A DNA stretch of 64,000 nt from an uncultured bacterium (lineage in GTDB: Bacteria; Muiribacteriota; Ozemobacteria; Ozemobacterales; Ozemobacteraceae), in assembly GCA_937949615.1 (NCBI GenBank), contig CALEDQ010000032.1:1-64000 (forward strand), written 5' to 3'. Below are positions 35,869 to 44,654 of this stretch, piece after piece. The notes under the pieces are model-generated. The model saw nothing but the letters and a program-made list of their open reading frames with translations, was not told where the DNA came from and made no database searches. The stretch's first letter is position 1. Each line of letters begins with the position of its first letter. The translations under genes and the position numbers were made by a program.

Positions 35869-37554
35869 TTGTTTGAACTTTTTCACCTTTCCTTTCAGGC
35901 ACTATTGAATATCGGAGCCTGGCTGGGGCTGATATATGTAGTGACCGAGCCCTCGCTGGGTTCGAATGAACTTTATATCAGGGCTGTCGAATTTTCTGAA
36001 TCATTCTTCCTGTATTCATATTTCCTTTTTATAATATCTTCTGTTTTTAAATTTAAAGCCTCCAGCCGCTTTTTTTCAGTCCATTTTTACGATCTCGTTT
36101 TTTTTGCACCGCTCTTTCTGATAGGATTTGAAGGTATCCATGCGGTTCACATTCTGCTTATCAGACAAGGGACAGCAATTTTTGCCGAGTATCTCAACCA
36201 GTATACCTTCGGGCATCTGGCCGACTCAATTGCCCGCCGCCCGGCAAGACTGGTTCTCACAAGCTTTTTCGGGGTCATTGCACTTGGCGCTTTTATTCTG
36301 GTAATGCCGGTTTCAGTCGCGGCAAATCACTCACCATCTTTGCTTACAGCGCTTTTCACCTCAACCTCTGCAGTCTGTGTTACCGGTCTGATAGTTGAAG
36401 ATACGGGCACCTATTTTTCTACTTTCGGGCAGATAATCATAATTGCTCTGATACAGATCGGCGGCCTTGGCCTGATGACGCTGTCGGCTGGCATTTCACT
36501 CATTGCCGGCAAGCGTATGGGCATGACTCACTCATCATTGATGCAGGAAGTGCTCGACCTTTCTGATCTGGTCAGTTTAAAGTCAGCACTGCATGACATT
36601 TTTCTCTGGGCTTTTCTGATTGAACTTTGCGGAGCAATTGTCATTGGCTTGCGCCTTTACATTCTTAAAGACTGCTGCATCTCAGAGGCAGCTTTTTCGG
36701 GAATTTTTCATTCGGTCTCGGCGTTCTGCAATGCCGGATTCTCTACTTATGCCGATTCTCTCATGGGTTTTCAATCTGACCCGGTGCTCAACTTTACCAT
36801 AATGGGATTGATAATTACCGGTGGTCTGGGTTTTACAGTTCTTGGGTCTCTGAACAGTTTTCTCAGGGGCGCAAAAAATCAACGCCTCAACACGCACACA
36901 TGGCTGGTGGTAGCCGTCAGCTTTATTCTGATCACCGTCGGCACAATATTTATTCTGGCTCTCGAATACGATACCGCGCCAATGCACAATCTTTCAACCT
37001 TTGACAAGGTAATGGCGGCGCTTTTTCAGTCGGTTTCAACCCGTACTGCAGGCTTCAATACAATAGATTTTACCGGCCTCAAAACCAGCACCCTGTTTTT
37101 CATGTGCATCCTGATGTTCATCGGTGCTTCTCCGGGCTCAACCGGCGGCGGCATCAAAACCACCACCTTTGCTACCCTGTTTTTATTTGTCAGAGCCAAG
37201 CTCAAAGGTCAAAGCCAGGTTAATATCAGGGGCAGGCGTATCCCTGACGAAACCATTCTCAAGTCATTTCTTATTGTCGCCATATCAGCGTCTCTGGTCG
37301 CTCTTTTCACTTTTCTGATGATTCTTACAGAAGAACACCAGCTTATTCAGATAATTTTCGAAGTGATTTCGGCTTTTGCCACAGTCGGTCTTTCAACCGG
37401 CATTACTCCGCAACTGACTGTCTGGGGCAAGCTATTGATAATCTTTTTAATGTTCATAGGACGCACCGGCCCTCTGACCATGGCTCTTTCAATAACATCT
37501 CAAAGCAGTCGCGTCAGTATTCAATACCCGGAAACCCGTGTTCTCGTTGGCTGA
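35869..37554 (+). CDS. ktrB: Potassium uptake protein KtrB/TrkH
   Basis: A 561-residue K+ channel-like transporter. The four M1-P-M2 repeats each show a pore loop with a filter glycine: STSAVCVTGL, SAFCNAGFST, STRTAGFNT and SAFATVGLST. About 100 extra N-terminal residues carry additional TM helices (GAWLGLIYVV, FLYSYFLFIISSVF, LVFFAPLFLIGF), making it longer than typical KtrB (~450). It is predicted to carry K+ inward, driven by Na+ or membrane potential, gated by the KtrA ring encoded 15 bp downstream. The start is a TTG, with AGACAGGA about 10 nt upstream; no in-frame ATG lies nearby. Confidence 0.92.
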   Translation: MFELFHLSFQALLNIGAWLGLIYVVTEPSLGSNELYIRAVEFSESFFLYSYFLFIISSVFKFKASSRFFSVHFYDLVFFAPLFLIGFEGIHAVHILLIRQGTAIFAEYLNQYTFGHLADSIARRPARLVLTSFFGVIALGAFILVMPVSVAANHSPSLLTALFTSTSAVCVTGLIVEDTGTYFSTFGQIIIIALIQIGGLGLMTLSAGISLIAGKRMGMTHSSLMQEVLDLSDLVSLKSALHDIFLWAFLIELCGAIVIGLRLYILKDCCISEAAFSGIFHSVSAFCNAGFSTYADSLMGFQSDPVLNFTIMGLIITGGLGFTVLGSLNSFLRGAKNQRLNTHTWLVVAVSFILITVGTIFILALEYDTAPMHNLSTFDKVMAALFQSVSTRTAGFNTIDFTGLKTSTLFFMCILMFIGASPGSTGGGIKTTTFATLFLFVRAKLKGQSQVNIRGRRIPDETILKSFLIVAISASLVALFTFLMILTEEHQLIQIIFEVISAFATVGLSTGITPQLTVWGKLLIIFLMFIGRTGPLTMALSITSQSSRVSIQYPETRVLVG

Positions 37555-37569
37555 CAGGAGGTTAATTCA

Positions 37570-38268
37570 ATGCAATATGCAGTAATTGGACTCGGAAGAT
37601 TCGGTGCCAAACTTGCCACCTCTATTTTCGCAAAGGGTGGTGAAGTTATGGCCATCGACAAGGACCCAGAAGCGGTCGATGCCGTAAAAGACCATGTCAG
37701 CCAGGCCGTGCAATGTGACTGCACCAATGAAAAGGCCCTCAGAGAACTGGGTGTACAGGATCTTGACGTGGCCATAGTCGCAGTTGGCGACAACATTGAA
37801 ACAAGCATTCTTGTAACGGCCATTCTCAAGCGTCTTGGGGTCCACAGAATTCTTTCAAGAGCTTTAACCAGAATGCAGGGCCAGATTCTTTCAGAAGTAG
37901 GCGCCCACGAAGTTTTTTCGCTTGAGGAGCAGATGGGCGAGCAGATAGCTGATCGACTTATTTCCCCGCATATTCTCGAGAGCATCAAGCTCAGCTCGGG
38001 GCACTCGCTCACAGAGCTTGAGCCGCCGGCAGCATTCATCGGAAAAAGCCTCAAGGAACTGAATGTCAGAGCCCATTACGGTGTTAACGTCATTGCGATA
38101 AAAACAAGAAAGCCGGCAATCAACGAAAAGGGAGAAAACATAATAAAGGTAGTTCTCAACGACCTGCCGTCGCCCGACGAAAAGATTTCTCCGAATGACA
38201 TTCTCGTTCTGGTTGGCCGCGACGAAAAAATACGCCAGCTTTCAGAGCTCGACAGCGGGGAGGCCTGA
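37570..38268 (+). CDS. ktrA: Potassium channel gating subunit KtrA/TrkA (RCK)
   Basis: A 232-residue cytoplasmic regulator with an N-terminal RCK Rossmann fold: GLGRFG (Gly7, 9, 12) and acidic D30 in MAIDKD for nucleotide ribose. A C-terminal RCK-C/TrkA-C domain lies at ~140-225 (IGKSLKELNVRAHYGVNVIAI). KtrA octamers bind ATP/ADP or NAD(H) and c-di-AMP in other bacteria to gate KtrB. The start has an AGGAGG just upstream (37557-37562). It belongs to an operon with ktrB and the following sensor-like gene. Confidence 0.93.
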   Translation: MQYAVIGLGRFGAKLATSIFAKGGEVMAIDKDPEAVDAVKDHVSQAVQCDCTNEKALRELGVQDLDVAIVAVGDNIETSILVTAILKRLGVHRILSRALTRMQGQILSEVGAHEVFSLEEQMGEQIADRLISPHILESIKLSSGHSLTELEPPAAFIGKSLKELNVRAHYGVNVIAIKTRKPAINEKGENIIKVVLNDLPSPDEKISPNDILVLVGRDEKIRQLSELDSGEA

Positions 38269-38272
38269 CAAT

Positions 38273-39415
38273 ATGCGAATATCCATGGACAAAAGGTTCA
38301 AGCTCGGTACCGCCTTCAATATCTGCCTGCTGGCTTTTTTCGGTTTCTTTTCGGCCTATCATGTCTACTCATTCGACAGCAATGTCAGAGTCAACCTCGA
38401 AAACGATATCAGATGGTTTCTGACTACCGAAAAAAACGTCAGAGAATGTCATGAATTCAGGCAGAAGCTGAATGATCTCAAACCTCTGCAAAACGACGAA
38501 GTCAGGTCTGAAGAATCGGGAATGGCGCTGGCACTAAGAGATGATTCGCTTGAATTCATTGCAAAAGTTGGTCATCTGATCGCCTCAGACAGTATACTTG
38601 CCGCCAGAATTGCCAGTCAAACAAAAGCACTAACTACGGGTGGAGTTGCATCAGCAGAGTTCATGATTATTCAGGCAGACCTGAATAATAATATGCAAAA
38701 ACTAGCGACAGAATTGCTCTACGTCAGAAATCGCAGTCTTCAACTCCTGACAGCCAAAAAAGACGCTCTGTTCCTTACCAGAAAAGCTTTTCAAAGCAGA
38801 TTTCTTTTAACCACTCTCGCCACTTCGATTGTGGCGTTCATTGCCCTGTTTTTTATCTCACACCAGATCAAGCTGCCAACCAGAAAAATCATGGAAATCA
38901 TCAGAAAAATACGTGACGGCAACTACAGTATTCCTGTCAGAGCCCATACTGGCAACGAAGTTGATCAGATTGTCGCCGGGCTGGCAAGCATCGCCGATAC
39001 TCTCAAAATCAGAGACCAGCTCAAAATTGACAAAATTCAGCTCGAAAAGAAGCGATTTTCGGCTTTTGCCAATTTTGTCAACGTGCCGTTGCTTATGATT
39101 AACGACGAAAAGAAGATAGCATTTGCCAACGATGAATTCATGACTCTGTTCAAGCTGACCTGGGATGAACTTTATGAGGTCGATTTTGCACAGGCACCTC
39201 TGCCGGTCGAACTGCGCGACAAACTGACCGCTCTCATGAGCGAAAAAAAATGGGTCGAAAACGAACAGTGCGACATCATCGGCGAGAATTATGCCTTTGA
39301 TCTGCATCTTAGCCTGATACCGGTAAAGTCTGCCGAAAACCCGGTTGCATCGGTGATTATAACGCTTGGCAAAATCGATTGCCGCAAACGCACTGTTCCG
39401 TCGCAAAGAGCCTGA
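38273..39415 (+). CDS. Membrane HAMP-PAS sensor without an output domain
   Basis: A 380-residue protein. TM1 (FKLGTAFNICLLAFFGFFSA) is followed by a helical periplasmic sensor (~35-170), TM2 (TTLATSIVAFIALFFISHQI, ~183-202) and a HAMP domain (~203-255). A coiled coil (DQLKIDKIQLEKKRF) and a PAS-like domain (~270-370: LLMINDEKKIAFANDEFMTLF) follow. The protein then ends, with no kinase, GGDEF, EAL or methyl-accepting domain. The longest frame begins at 38195 inside ktrA; ATG 38273 is better, because GGGGAGG lies 9 nt upstream. Its position directly after ktrA suggests a role linked to K+ or osmotic state, but this is inference. Confidence 0.8.
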   Translation: MRISMDKRFKLGTAFNICLLAFFGFFSAYHVYSFDSNVRVNLENDIRWFLTTEKNVRECHEFRQKLNDLKPLQNDEVRSEESGMALALRDDSLEFIAKVGHLIASDSILAARIASQTKALTTGGVASAEFMIIQADLNNNMQKLATELLYVRNRSLQLLTAKKDALFLTRKAFQSRFLLTTLATSIVAFIALFFISHQIKLPTRKIMEIIRKIRDGNYSIPVRAHTGNEVDQIVAGLASIADTLKIRDQLKIDKIQLEKKRFSAFANFVNVPLLMINDEKKIAFANDEFMTLFKLTWDELYEVDFAQAPLPVELRDKLTALMSEKKWVENEQCDIIGENYAFDLHLSLIPVKSAENPVASVIITLGKIDCRKRTVPSQRA

Positions 39416-39425
39416 ATTTATTGGC

Positions 39426-39453
39426 TTGCAGATTTTCCAGCAGATGTTATATT
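39426..39453 (+). promoter_or_regulatory. Candidate promoter of the Cu/Zn-type permease gene
   Basis: TTGCAG (39426-39431), a 16-bp spacer and TATATT (39448-39453). The transcript would start near 39460, 24 nt before ATG 39484. A TTGACA nearby (39458-39463) lacks a good -10 box. Confidence 0.35.
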
Positions 39454-39483
39454 TATATTGACACCAATTTAAGGGCTTTTAAA

Positions 39484-40761
39484 ATGGAAAAGTTACTGCA
39501 ATTAATCAACAACTGCTGGATAGTTCTTGGGCAGATGTCGCCTTATCTGCTGCTGGGCTTTCTTGTTTCCGGTGTTCTTTCGGTTTTTATCTCGCCCAGA
39601 TGGGTCGAACAGCATCTCGGAACCGGCAAAGCAGGCTCGGTAATCAAAGCCACTCTGCTGGGCGTACCGCTGCCACTCTGCTCATGCGGAGTAATTCCGG
39701 TTGCGGCCTCGTTGCGCCGGCATGGCGCCAGCAAGGGTGCTACCACGGCCTTTTTGATTTCGACACCGCAGACGGGGGTAGATTCGATTCTGGCCACCTG
39801 GGGACTTCTAGGGCCTTTTTTCGCAGTTTTTCGCCCCCTTGCAGCACTGATAACCGGCATTTTCGGTGGTCTTATGGTTTCAGCGACAGATCCCGATGAC
39901 ATGACCAGGATTACTGCGACCGGTAACCAGACAATCAACACGGCCTCGTTGACGATTGGAGAAAAGGTGCAGGCCGCTCTGCGCTATGCTTTCCTGACTC
40001 TTCCGTCTGAGATTGCCCGGGCGTTGATCATAGGCATCGTCATTGCAGGTCTGCTCTCGACATTTCTCTCTGGCAACGCGATTGCCGCCTGGATCGGCAA
40101 TTACCACACCACGATGCTGATCATGCTTGCTATTGGTATTCCGGTTTATGTCTGTTCGACTTCTTCGATTCCGATTGCTCTGGCGTTCATAAAAATGGGT
40201 GTAAGCCCTGGCGCTGCCTTCGTTTTTCTGATTTCGGGGCCAGCCACCAATGCGGCAGCCATTTCGGTCGTCTGGAAAATTCTCGGCCGGGTTTCGGCTG
40301 TCATTTATATTGCCACTGTGGTTTTCGGCTCACTGGCTGGCGGCTACGCCCTCGACCTTTTTGCCCGCCGATTCTCTGAAGCCGGTTTGAATGCGATAAC
40401 TCCAGCCTGTCACACCGAACTGAGCATGCTTGAGATCGGATCGTCCATCTTCATGCTTGCCATCATGCTTTTCAGCACCATGAAAAGCCGTGAACAGAGC
40501 GGCGAATGCTCAGCCTGTTCATGCAGTTCCGGCAATGATCAAAGCAAACCGGCCGGTGAAAGCATTTCGGTTGCGGTCGAAGGCATGAGCTGCGGCAAGT
40601 GCGCCGAAGCGGTTAAAAATGCTCTGCTTGAAATACCGGGAGTCGTCGGCGCAAATGTCATGCTTTCAGAAAAGCTTGCCATGGTCAGCGGGCACGGGGT
40701 AAACCCGGAAACAGTCGTTAATACAATAAACAGTCTCGGTTATTCTGCGAGAAAAAAATAG
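39484..40761 (+). CDS. SO_0444-type Cu/Zn efflux permease (DUF318) with C-terminal HMA domain
   Basis: A 425-residue protein with eight or so TM helices of the DUF318 permease family. Its LLGVPLPLCSCGVIPVAASL and STPQTGVDS motifs are typical. A Cys-rich linker (ECSACSCSSG, ~338-347) and an HMA metal-binding domain with GMSCGKC (~365-371) follow. The CSC and CxxC motifs suggest Cu(I) or Zn(II) handling, with the HMA domain delivering or sensing the metal; arsenite has been proposed for relatives. ATG 39484 is chosen because the longer frame starts inside the preceding gene; AAGGG lies about 10 nt upstream. It appears to be a single-gene unit. Confidence 0.85.
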   Translation: MEKLLQLINNCWIVLGQMSPYLLLGFLVSGVLSVFISPRWVEQHLGTGKAGSVIKATLLGVPLPLCSCGVIPVAASLRRHGASKGATTAFLISTPQTGVDSILATWGLLGPFFAVFRPLAALITGIFGGLMVSATDPDDMTRITATGNQTINTASLTIGEKVQAALRYAFLTLPSEIARALIIGIVIAGLLSTFLSGNAIAAWIGNYHTTMLIMLAIGIPVYVCSTSSIPIALAFIKMGVSPGAAFVFLISGPATNAAAISVVWKILGRVSAVIYIATVVFGSLAGGYALDLFARRFSEAGLNAITPACHTELSMLEIGSSIFMLAIMLFSTMKSREQSGECSACSCSSGNDQSKPAGESISVAVEGMSCGKCAEAVKNALLEIPGVVGANVMLSEKLAMVSGHGVNPETVVNTINSLGYSARKK

Positions 40762-40815
40762 ATTTTGCAGAATGCCGGCCTCTGAGCTGCATTATCACCG
40801 ACTATGCACGGGGTA

Positions 40816-40844
40816 TTGACGTGGAAGTCATTGTAGTTTAGAAT
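40816..40844 (+). promoter_or_regulatory. Sigma70 promoter giving a predicted leaderless mRNA
   Basis: TTGACG (40816-40821), a 17-bp spacer and TAGAAT (40839-40844). Six nt later comes ATG 40851, so the transcript should start at or beside the start codon. No Shine-Dalgarno is present. Confidence 0.75.
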
Positions 40845-40850
40845 CCATGC

Positions 40851-42197
40851 ATGACTTCAAAAAAGCAGTATTTTCTTTCGGTACTCTTCGTGGTTTTCAT
40901 TTCCCTTTTTTGCTATTCAAGCTGCGAAGCGTCTTATCTTAATGTTTCCAGAATCGTCAAGGTTGGCCTGACAAAACTTGGCTGTCCGCAGACATTCACG
41001 ATCGAGCCCAGTACCGGGTATATCGAGATATTCGACCGTTCGAAGAATCACGCGGTTTATTCGGGCAAAACAGAAAAAGCAAGCCTGTCACTATTGAAAG
41101 ACGGGCAGATGAAACTCAGTATCGACGATCGCAAGACTCTTTATTTTTCCAACACTGAACTTATTTTCTCTGCCGTCGGCAGAATGCCGATCAACCTCAA
41201 GATAAGAGGTGGCAACAGCAAAGTTCAGACCTACCGCGGCAGCATCGCCCTCGCGCCTGAGCGTGGTGGCCTGCTGGCTGTAAACCATGTCGACATGGAA
41301 GACTATCTCAAATCGGTTGTTCCGTGTGAAATATGGGTCAAAGCCCCCGATGCCGCCCAGGAAGCCCAGACAATCGCTGCCAGAACCTATGCCGTGCGCC
41401 ACATCGATCGTCATTCAAACGAACGCTATCAGATCTGCGACACCGTTCATTGCCAGGTTTATACCGGCGTAATCAGAGAAACACCCCTGGCTGCCAAAGC
41501 AGTGCGCAAGACAGAAGGGCAGATTCTCAGTTTTGCCAAAGCCCCTGCGAATACCGTTTATCATTCGAACTGCGGCGGTTATCTCATCAGCAGCAAAGCC
41601 GCCTGGTCCGGCAGTGAGATCCCCTACCTCATGAGCCACTTTGATGGCACTGCAAGTGAAGAATCTTTCTGTTCCTACGGTGAGCGGTTCAAAAAGAGCC
41701 AGCCAACCGGCAGATTGCCAAAACCTGAAGCCGGCCTCAAGGTAAAACCGCTCCCCTGGAATGCCCGCAAACTGGAACACAAAAACTACGGGCATCGCGT
41801 CGGCATGTGTCAGGATGGTGCTATCGGCATGTCGCTGATCGGTTACAGCGCCCGCCAGATTCTCGCTTTTTACTACCCGGGTACCAGACTTGAAACTCTC
41901 AACTACGCCGGCCCGCAGATTGAAAGCGAAGAAGCCGAACCAGTCAAAGATCCGATCGTTCTGGCCTCTGCCGGAATTCAGCCCGCACCACTGCTGCCGC
42001 TAGAAGGCCCGATCAACCCGACACAGATCAGCGCTCTCAAACGTCAGACCACCCCTGCTGAAACACGCAAAAGTAATATTCTCAGTACTTTGAAGGAAAT
42101 TTCCACCGTAAGGGCAGGCAACACTGCTTCCGGCGTCAGAAAAATGTTCTGGACTCCGGCAGAACCCGGGTTGTCAAAAAACCTGGGAGTTTTTTAG
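40851..42197 (+). CDS. SpoIID/LytB-domain protein
   Basis: A 448-residue secreted protein with a signal peptide (SVLFVVFISLFCYSSCEAS). Residues ~125-345 match the SpoIID fold: VDMEDYLKSVVPCEI, AAQEAQTIAARTYAVRH, YHSNCGGYL, and near the end GHRVGMCQDGAIGMSLIGYS. SpoIID is a lytic transglycosylase acting on denuded peptidoglycan strands; the catalytic Glu would be in VVPCEI (Glu at ~153). Outside endospore formers these proteins act in cell wall remodelling or division. The C-terminal ~80 residues are disordered. Transcribed from the predicted leaderless promoter; recN follows after 18 bp. Confidence 0.88.
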   Translation: MTSKKQYFLSVLFVVFISLFCYSSCEASYLNVSRIVKVGLTKLGCPQTFTIEPSTGYIEIFDRSKNHAVYSGKTEKASLSLLKDGQMKLSIDDRKTLYFSNTELIFSAVGRMPINLKIRGGNSKVQTYRGSIALAPERGGLLAVNHVDMEDYLKSVVPCEIWVKAPDAAQEAQTIAARTYAVRHIDRHSNERYQICDTVHCQVYTGVIRETPLAAKAVRKTEGQILSFAKAPANTVYHSNCGGYLISSKAAWSGSEIPYLMSHFDGTASEESFCSYGERFKKSQPTGRLPKPEAGLKVKPLPWNARKLEHKNYGHRVGMCQDGAIGMSLIGYSARQILAFYYPGTRLETLNYAGPQIESEEAEPVKDPIVLASAGIQPAPLLPLEGPINPTQISALKRQTTPAETRKSNILSTLKEISTVRAGNTASGVRKMFWTPAEPGLSKNLGVF

Positions 42198-42215
42198 AAG
42201 CCTGCAATCACAGCA

Positions 42216-43901
42216 ATGATCCAAGCCATCACCCTTGAAAATTTTCTCTTCATGCACCGGGCTGAGCTCGAATTTTCTGCCGGTCTCAATGTAATTACCG
42301 GCGAAACCGGCGCCGGCAAAAGCGTACTGCTTGAAGCCGTAAAACTTCTGCTCGGTAAAAAAGCCCGGGCCGGTCTGGTTCTGCCAGGGCAAACCCAGGC
42401 AAAAGTGCAGGCTGAATTCTGCATTACCGGCCAGAAAGAACTGGCTGATTTTCTTGAAGAATCAGGTTTTGCCAATGAAGAGTCGCCAGAGACTCTTACC
42501 ATTACAAGAACATTTAAAGACGAAGGCAGCGGGCGCGTGCTGGTGAATGGAATTCTTTCCAATGCCGCATTTTTAAAGCAGCTTGGCAACCATCTGATGG
42601 AAATTCATGGCCAAAACGAGCATCAGACCTTACTATTGCCTGAAGTTCAGAAGGAAATGCTCGACCGCACCGGCAACACTGCCCACAAGAACAATCTTGC
42701 CGAACTGCGGCAGATTTTTAAAGACCGACAGAGACTGACAGAAAGACTGCTCGAACTTGAAAACCGCAATCAGCAGTCTGCTGCCCGCATAAACGAGCTG
42801 CAGGCGACCATCCAGGAACTGACGGCTCTCAACCTGGCAAGCCCCGACGAAGAAGATCAGTTAAAAGAAGACCTCAAACGCCTGAGCCATTCAGAACAGA
42901 TCATTAACTGTCTGCAGACGGCAGTTGGCCTTCTTTCCGGTACCGATGAAGGTATCGGTGCAACTATGCAGAGTTACCGCATTTCTGAGCAGCTGAAGAA
43001 AATTGCCGGCTATGACACAAAGCTTGAAGATTGTTTTCAACGCTCAAGCAATCTTTATTATGAATTAAAAGCTCTCGAAAAAGATCTCGAAGCCATGGCC
43101 GAAAGCACCGACCTCGACCCGGAGCGGCTGCAGCAGGTGCAGGAACGACTGATGGCTTTTTCCAAAGCATGCCGCAAGTATGCGACTGATTTCAGGGGCC
43201 TTTTTGCTCTCAAAGACAGCATCAGTCAGGAACTTGAAGAACTGATGACACCAGACCAGACGCGCGACCGCCTGAAAAAAGAATATGATGCGATCGACCG
43301 TCAGTTCAAAGATTTGACTACCCGTGTCAGCAAAGAACGCCAGAAACTGGCTGAGGCACTCAACAAAAAAGTTTCGCAGGAAATGGCAGGTCTTGGTTTC
43401 AATGCCGCCGTTTTCAGAGCTGAGCTGACGCCTGTCAGCCCGTCTGCATCAGGTGCAGAAAATATTGAATTCTGTGTTTCTCTCAACCCGGGCGCACCGG
43501 GTGGCCCGCTGCGCAAAATAGCCTCGGGCGGCGAACTTTCGCGCGTCGCTCTGGCGATCAAGAAGGTTCTGGCAAGCTGTGACGCTCTGCCAACTCTGGT
43601 TTTCGACGAAATCGACGCCGGCATCGGCGGAAAAACCGCTGAAGCGGTCGCCGAAAGTCTGCGTAGTCTTGGCAGCGAAAAACAGGTGCTTCTGGTAACC
43701 CATCTGCATCAGATCGCCAAAGAGGGCAGTCATCATTTTACCGTCACCAAAACGGTTGATTCAGGCGCCACCGTGGTCAGCATCAGAAGGGTCAAAGAAA
43801 GCGAAAGGGTTGAAGAAATCGCCCGCATGCTGGGTCAGACAGACAATCAGGGGCTTGAATTCGCCCGCAGTCTTCTGGCAAAATCAGCTGGTCAGAGCTG
43901 A
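42216..43901 (+). CDS. recN: DNA repair protein RecN
   Basis: A 561-residue SMC-like ATPase of double-strand break repair. Walker A GETGAGKS is at ~29-36 and a long coiled-coil middle follows (~150-370). The ABC signature LRKIASGGELSRVALAIK and Walker B TLVFDEIDAGIGGKTA are near 430-475, followed by QVLLVTHLHQIA. Length and motif order match RecN. It lies 18 bp after the SpoIID gene and is probably cotranscribed. It converges with the pseudopilin operon, leaving 3 bp. Confidence 0.96.
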   Translation: MIQAITLENFLFMHRAELEFSAGLNVITGETGAGKSVLLEAVKLLLGKKARAGLVLPGQTQAKVQAEFCITGQKELADFLEESGFANEESPETLTITRTFKDEGSGRVLVNGILSNAAFLKQLGNHLMEIHGQNEHQTLLLPEVQKEMLDRTGNTAHKNNLAELRQIFKDRQRLTERLLELENRNQQSAARINELQATIQELTALNLASPDEEDQLKEDLKRLSHSEQIINCLQTAVGLLSGTDEGIGATMQSYRISEQLKKIAGYDTKLEDCFQRSSNLYYELKALEKDLEAMAESTDLDPERLQQVQERLMAFSKACRKYATDFRGLFALKDSISQELEELMTPDQTRDRLKKEYDAIDRQFKDLTTRVSKERQKLAEALNKKVSQEMAGLGFNAAVFRAELTPVSPSASGAENIEFCVSLNPGAPGGPLRKIASGGELSRVALAIKKVLASCDALPTLVFDEIDAGIGGKTAEAVAESLRSLGSEKQVLLVTHLHQIAKEGSHHFTVTKTVDSGATVVSIRRVKESERVEEIARMLGQTDNQGLEFARSLLAKSAGQS

Positions 43902-43904
43902 GCT

Positions 43905-44285
43905 TCAGCGAAAACTGCTGTACGGCACGCCGTTGATTCCAGGCTGTGCGCAGGCTGATCTTACCGTAAAAGTACCGCTGGCATCGATACCTGTCTGCCA
44001 GTCAAAACTGCCGGTCATCGGATCGATATAGGCGCGCCGCAGAAATCGCCGGCCTTCAGCATCACGAAGAAGTTCGTCAAGATTCTGTGGATGCCGGTTA
44101 TGACAGCGTTCAAAGCGGACAACCGCACGTCTGAATTCGCCGAGCATGAAACGCAGATCGTCTTCGTGCCGCCTTCTGACTTCGAGATCGGCCCGCGGAA
44201 CAACCACGCTCAGGCCGATTGCCAGAAGAATCACTGCTACGGTTACCACCAGCAGCGAAACGCCGCGGCGGTCAGAAATCGGCAT
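43905..44285 (-). CDS. Pseudopilin-like protein with a degenerate prepilin site
   Basis: A 126-residue protein with a short basic N-terminus and then the hydrophobic helix GVSLLVVTVAVILLAIGLSV, followed by a globular C-terminal half. The pattern RRG/VSLLV resembles a prepilin peptidase site, but position +5 is Val rather than Glu and +1 is not Phe. A C-terminal pair of Cys and the DPMTG motif are GspG-like. It overlaps the pilin gene upstream by 14 bp and is the last gene of the PilT/HEAT operon. Probably a minor pseudopilin. Confidence 0.7.
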   Translation of the reverse strand: MPISDRRGVSLLVVTVAVILLAIGLSVVVPRADLEVRRRHEDDLRFMLGEFRRAVVRFERCHNRHPQNLDELLRDAEGRRFLRRAYIDPMTGSFDWQTGIDASGTFTVRSACAQPGINGVPYSSFR

Positions 44286-44649
44286 AGCTCACTCCGTCGA
44301 GACTCACCCCATCGGCACCCGATTTGACATCATAGACATCCACGACGCCAGGCTCTGACGAAACGGTTTTCCAGGTATCGGTCTTTTCGGTGAACGGATC
44401 AGCCGGAATAGCCCTTATATAGCCTTCGCGCACCAGGGATTCAAGGTTTTCAGGCCACTTTTCATGATCTTTGTAATAGTTGTTAAGAGTGGTTCTGAAG
44501 GTATGCAGACTGTTCTTCAACGCGGTTTCTCTGGCACGCAGAATCGTTTTTCCGTACATCGGCACCACTGTCGAATAAAGAATGCCGATGATGGCAACGA
44601 CAACACTCATTTCAACAAGAGTAAAGGCACGCCGGCTGATTGTTCTCAT
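44272..44649 (-). CDS. Type IV pilin / GspG-like major pseudopilin
   Basis: A 125-residue protein with a classical N-methylation segment: RRA/FTLVEMSVVVAIIGILYS, with Glu at +5 but Ala in place of the usual Gly at -1. The domain NSLHTFRTTLNNYYKDHEKWPENLESLV followed by PADPFTEKTDTW is typical of GspG pseudopilins, including the Ca-binding-loop region. It starts 5 bp after the degenerate PilT paralogue and overlaps the second pseudopilin gene. Confidence 0.88.
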   Translation of the reverse strand: MRTISRRAFTLVEMSVVVAIIGILYSTVVPMYGKTILRARETALKNSLHTFRTTLNNYYKDHEKWPENLESLVREGYIRAIPADPFTEKTDTWKTVSSEPGVVDVYDVKSGADGVSLDGVSYADF

Positions 44650-44654
44650 AACTG

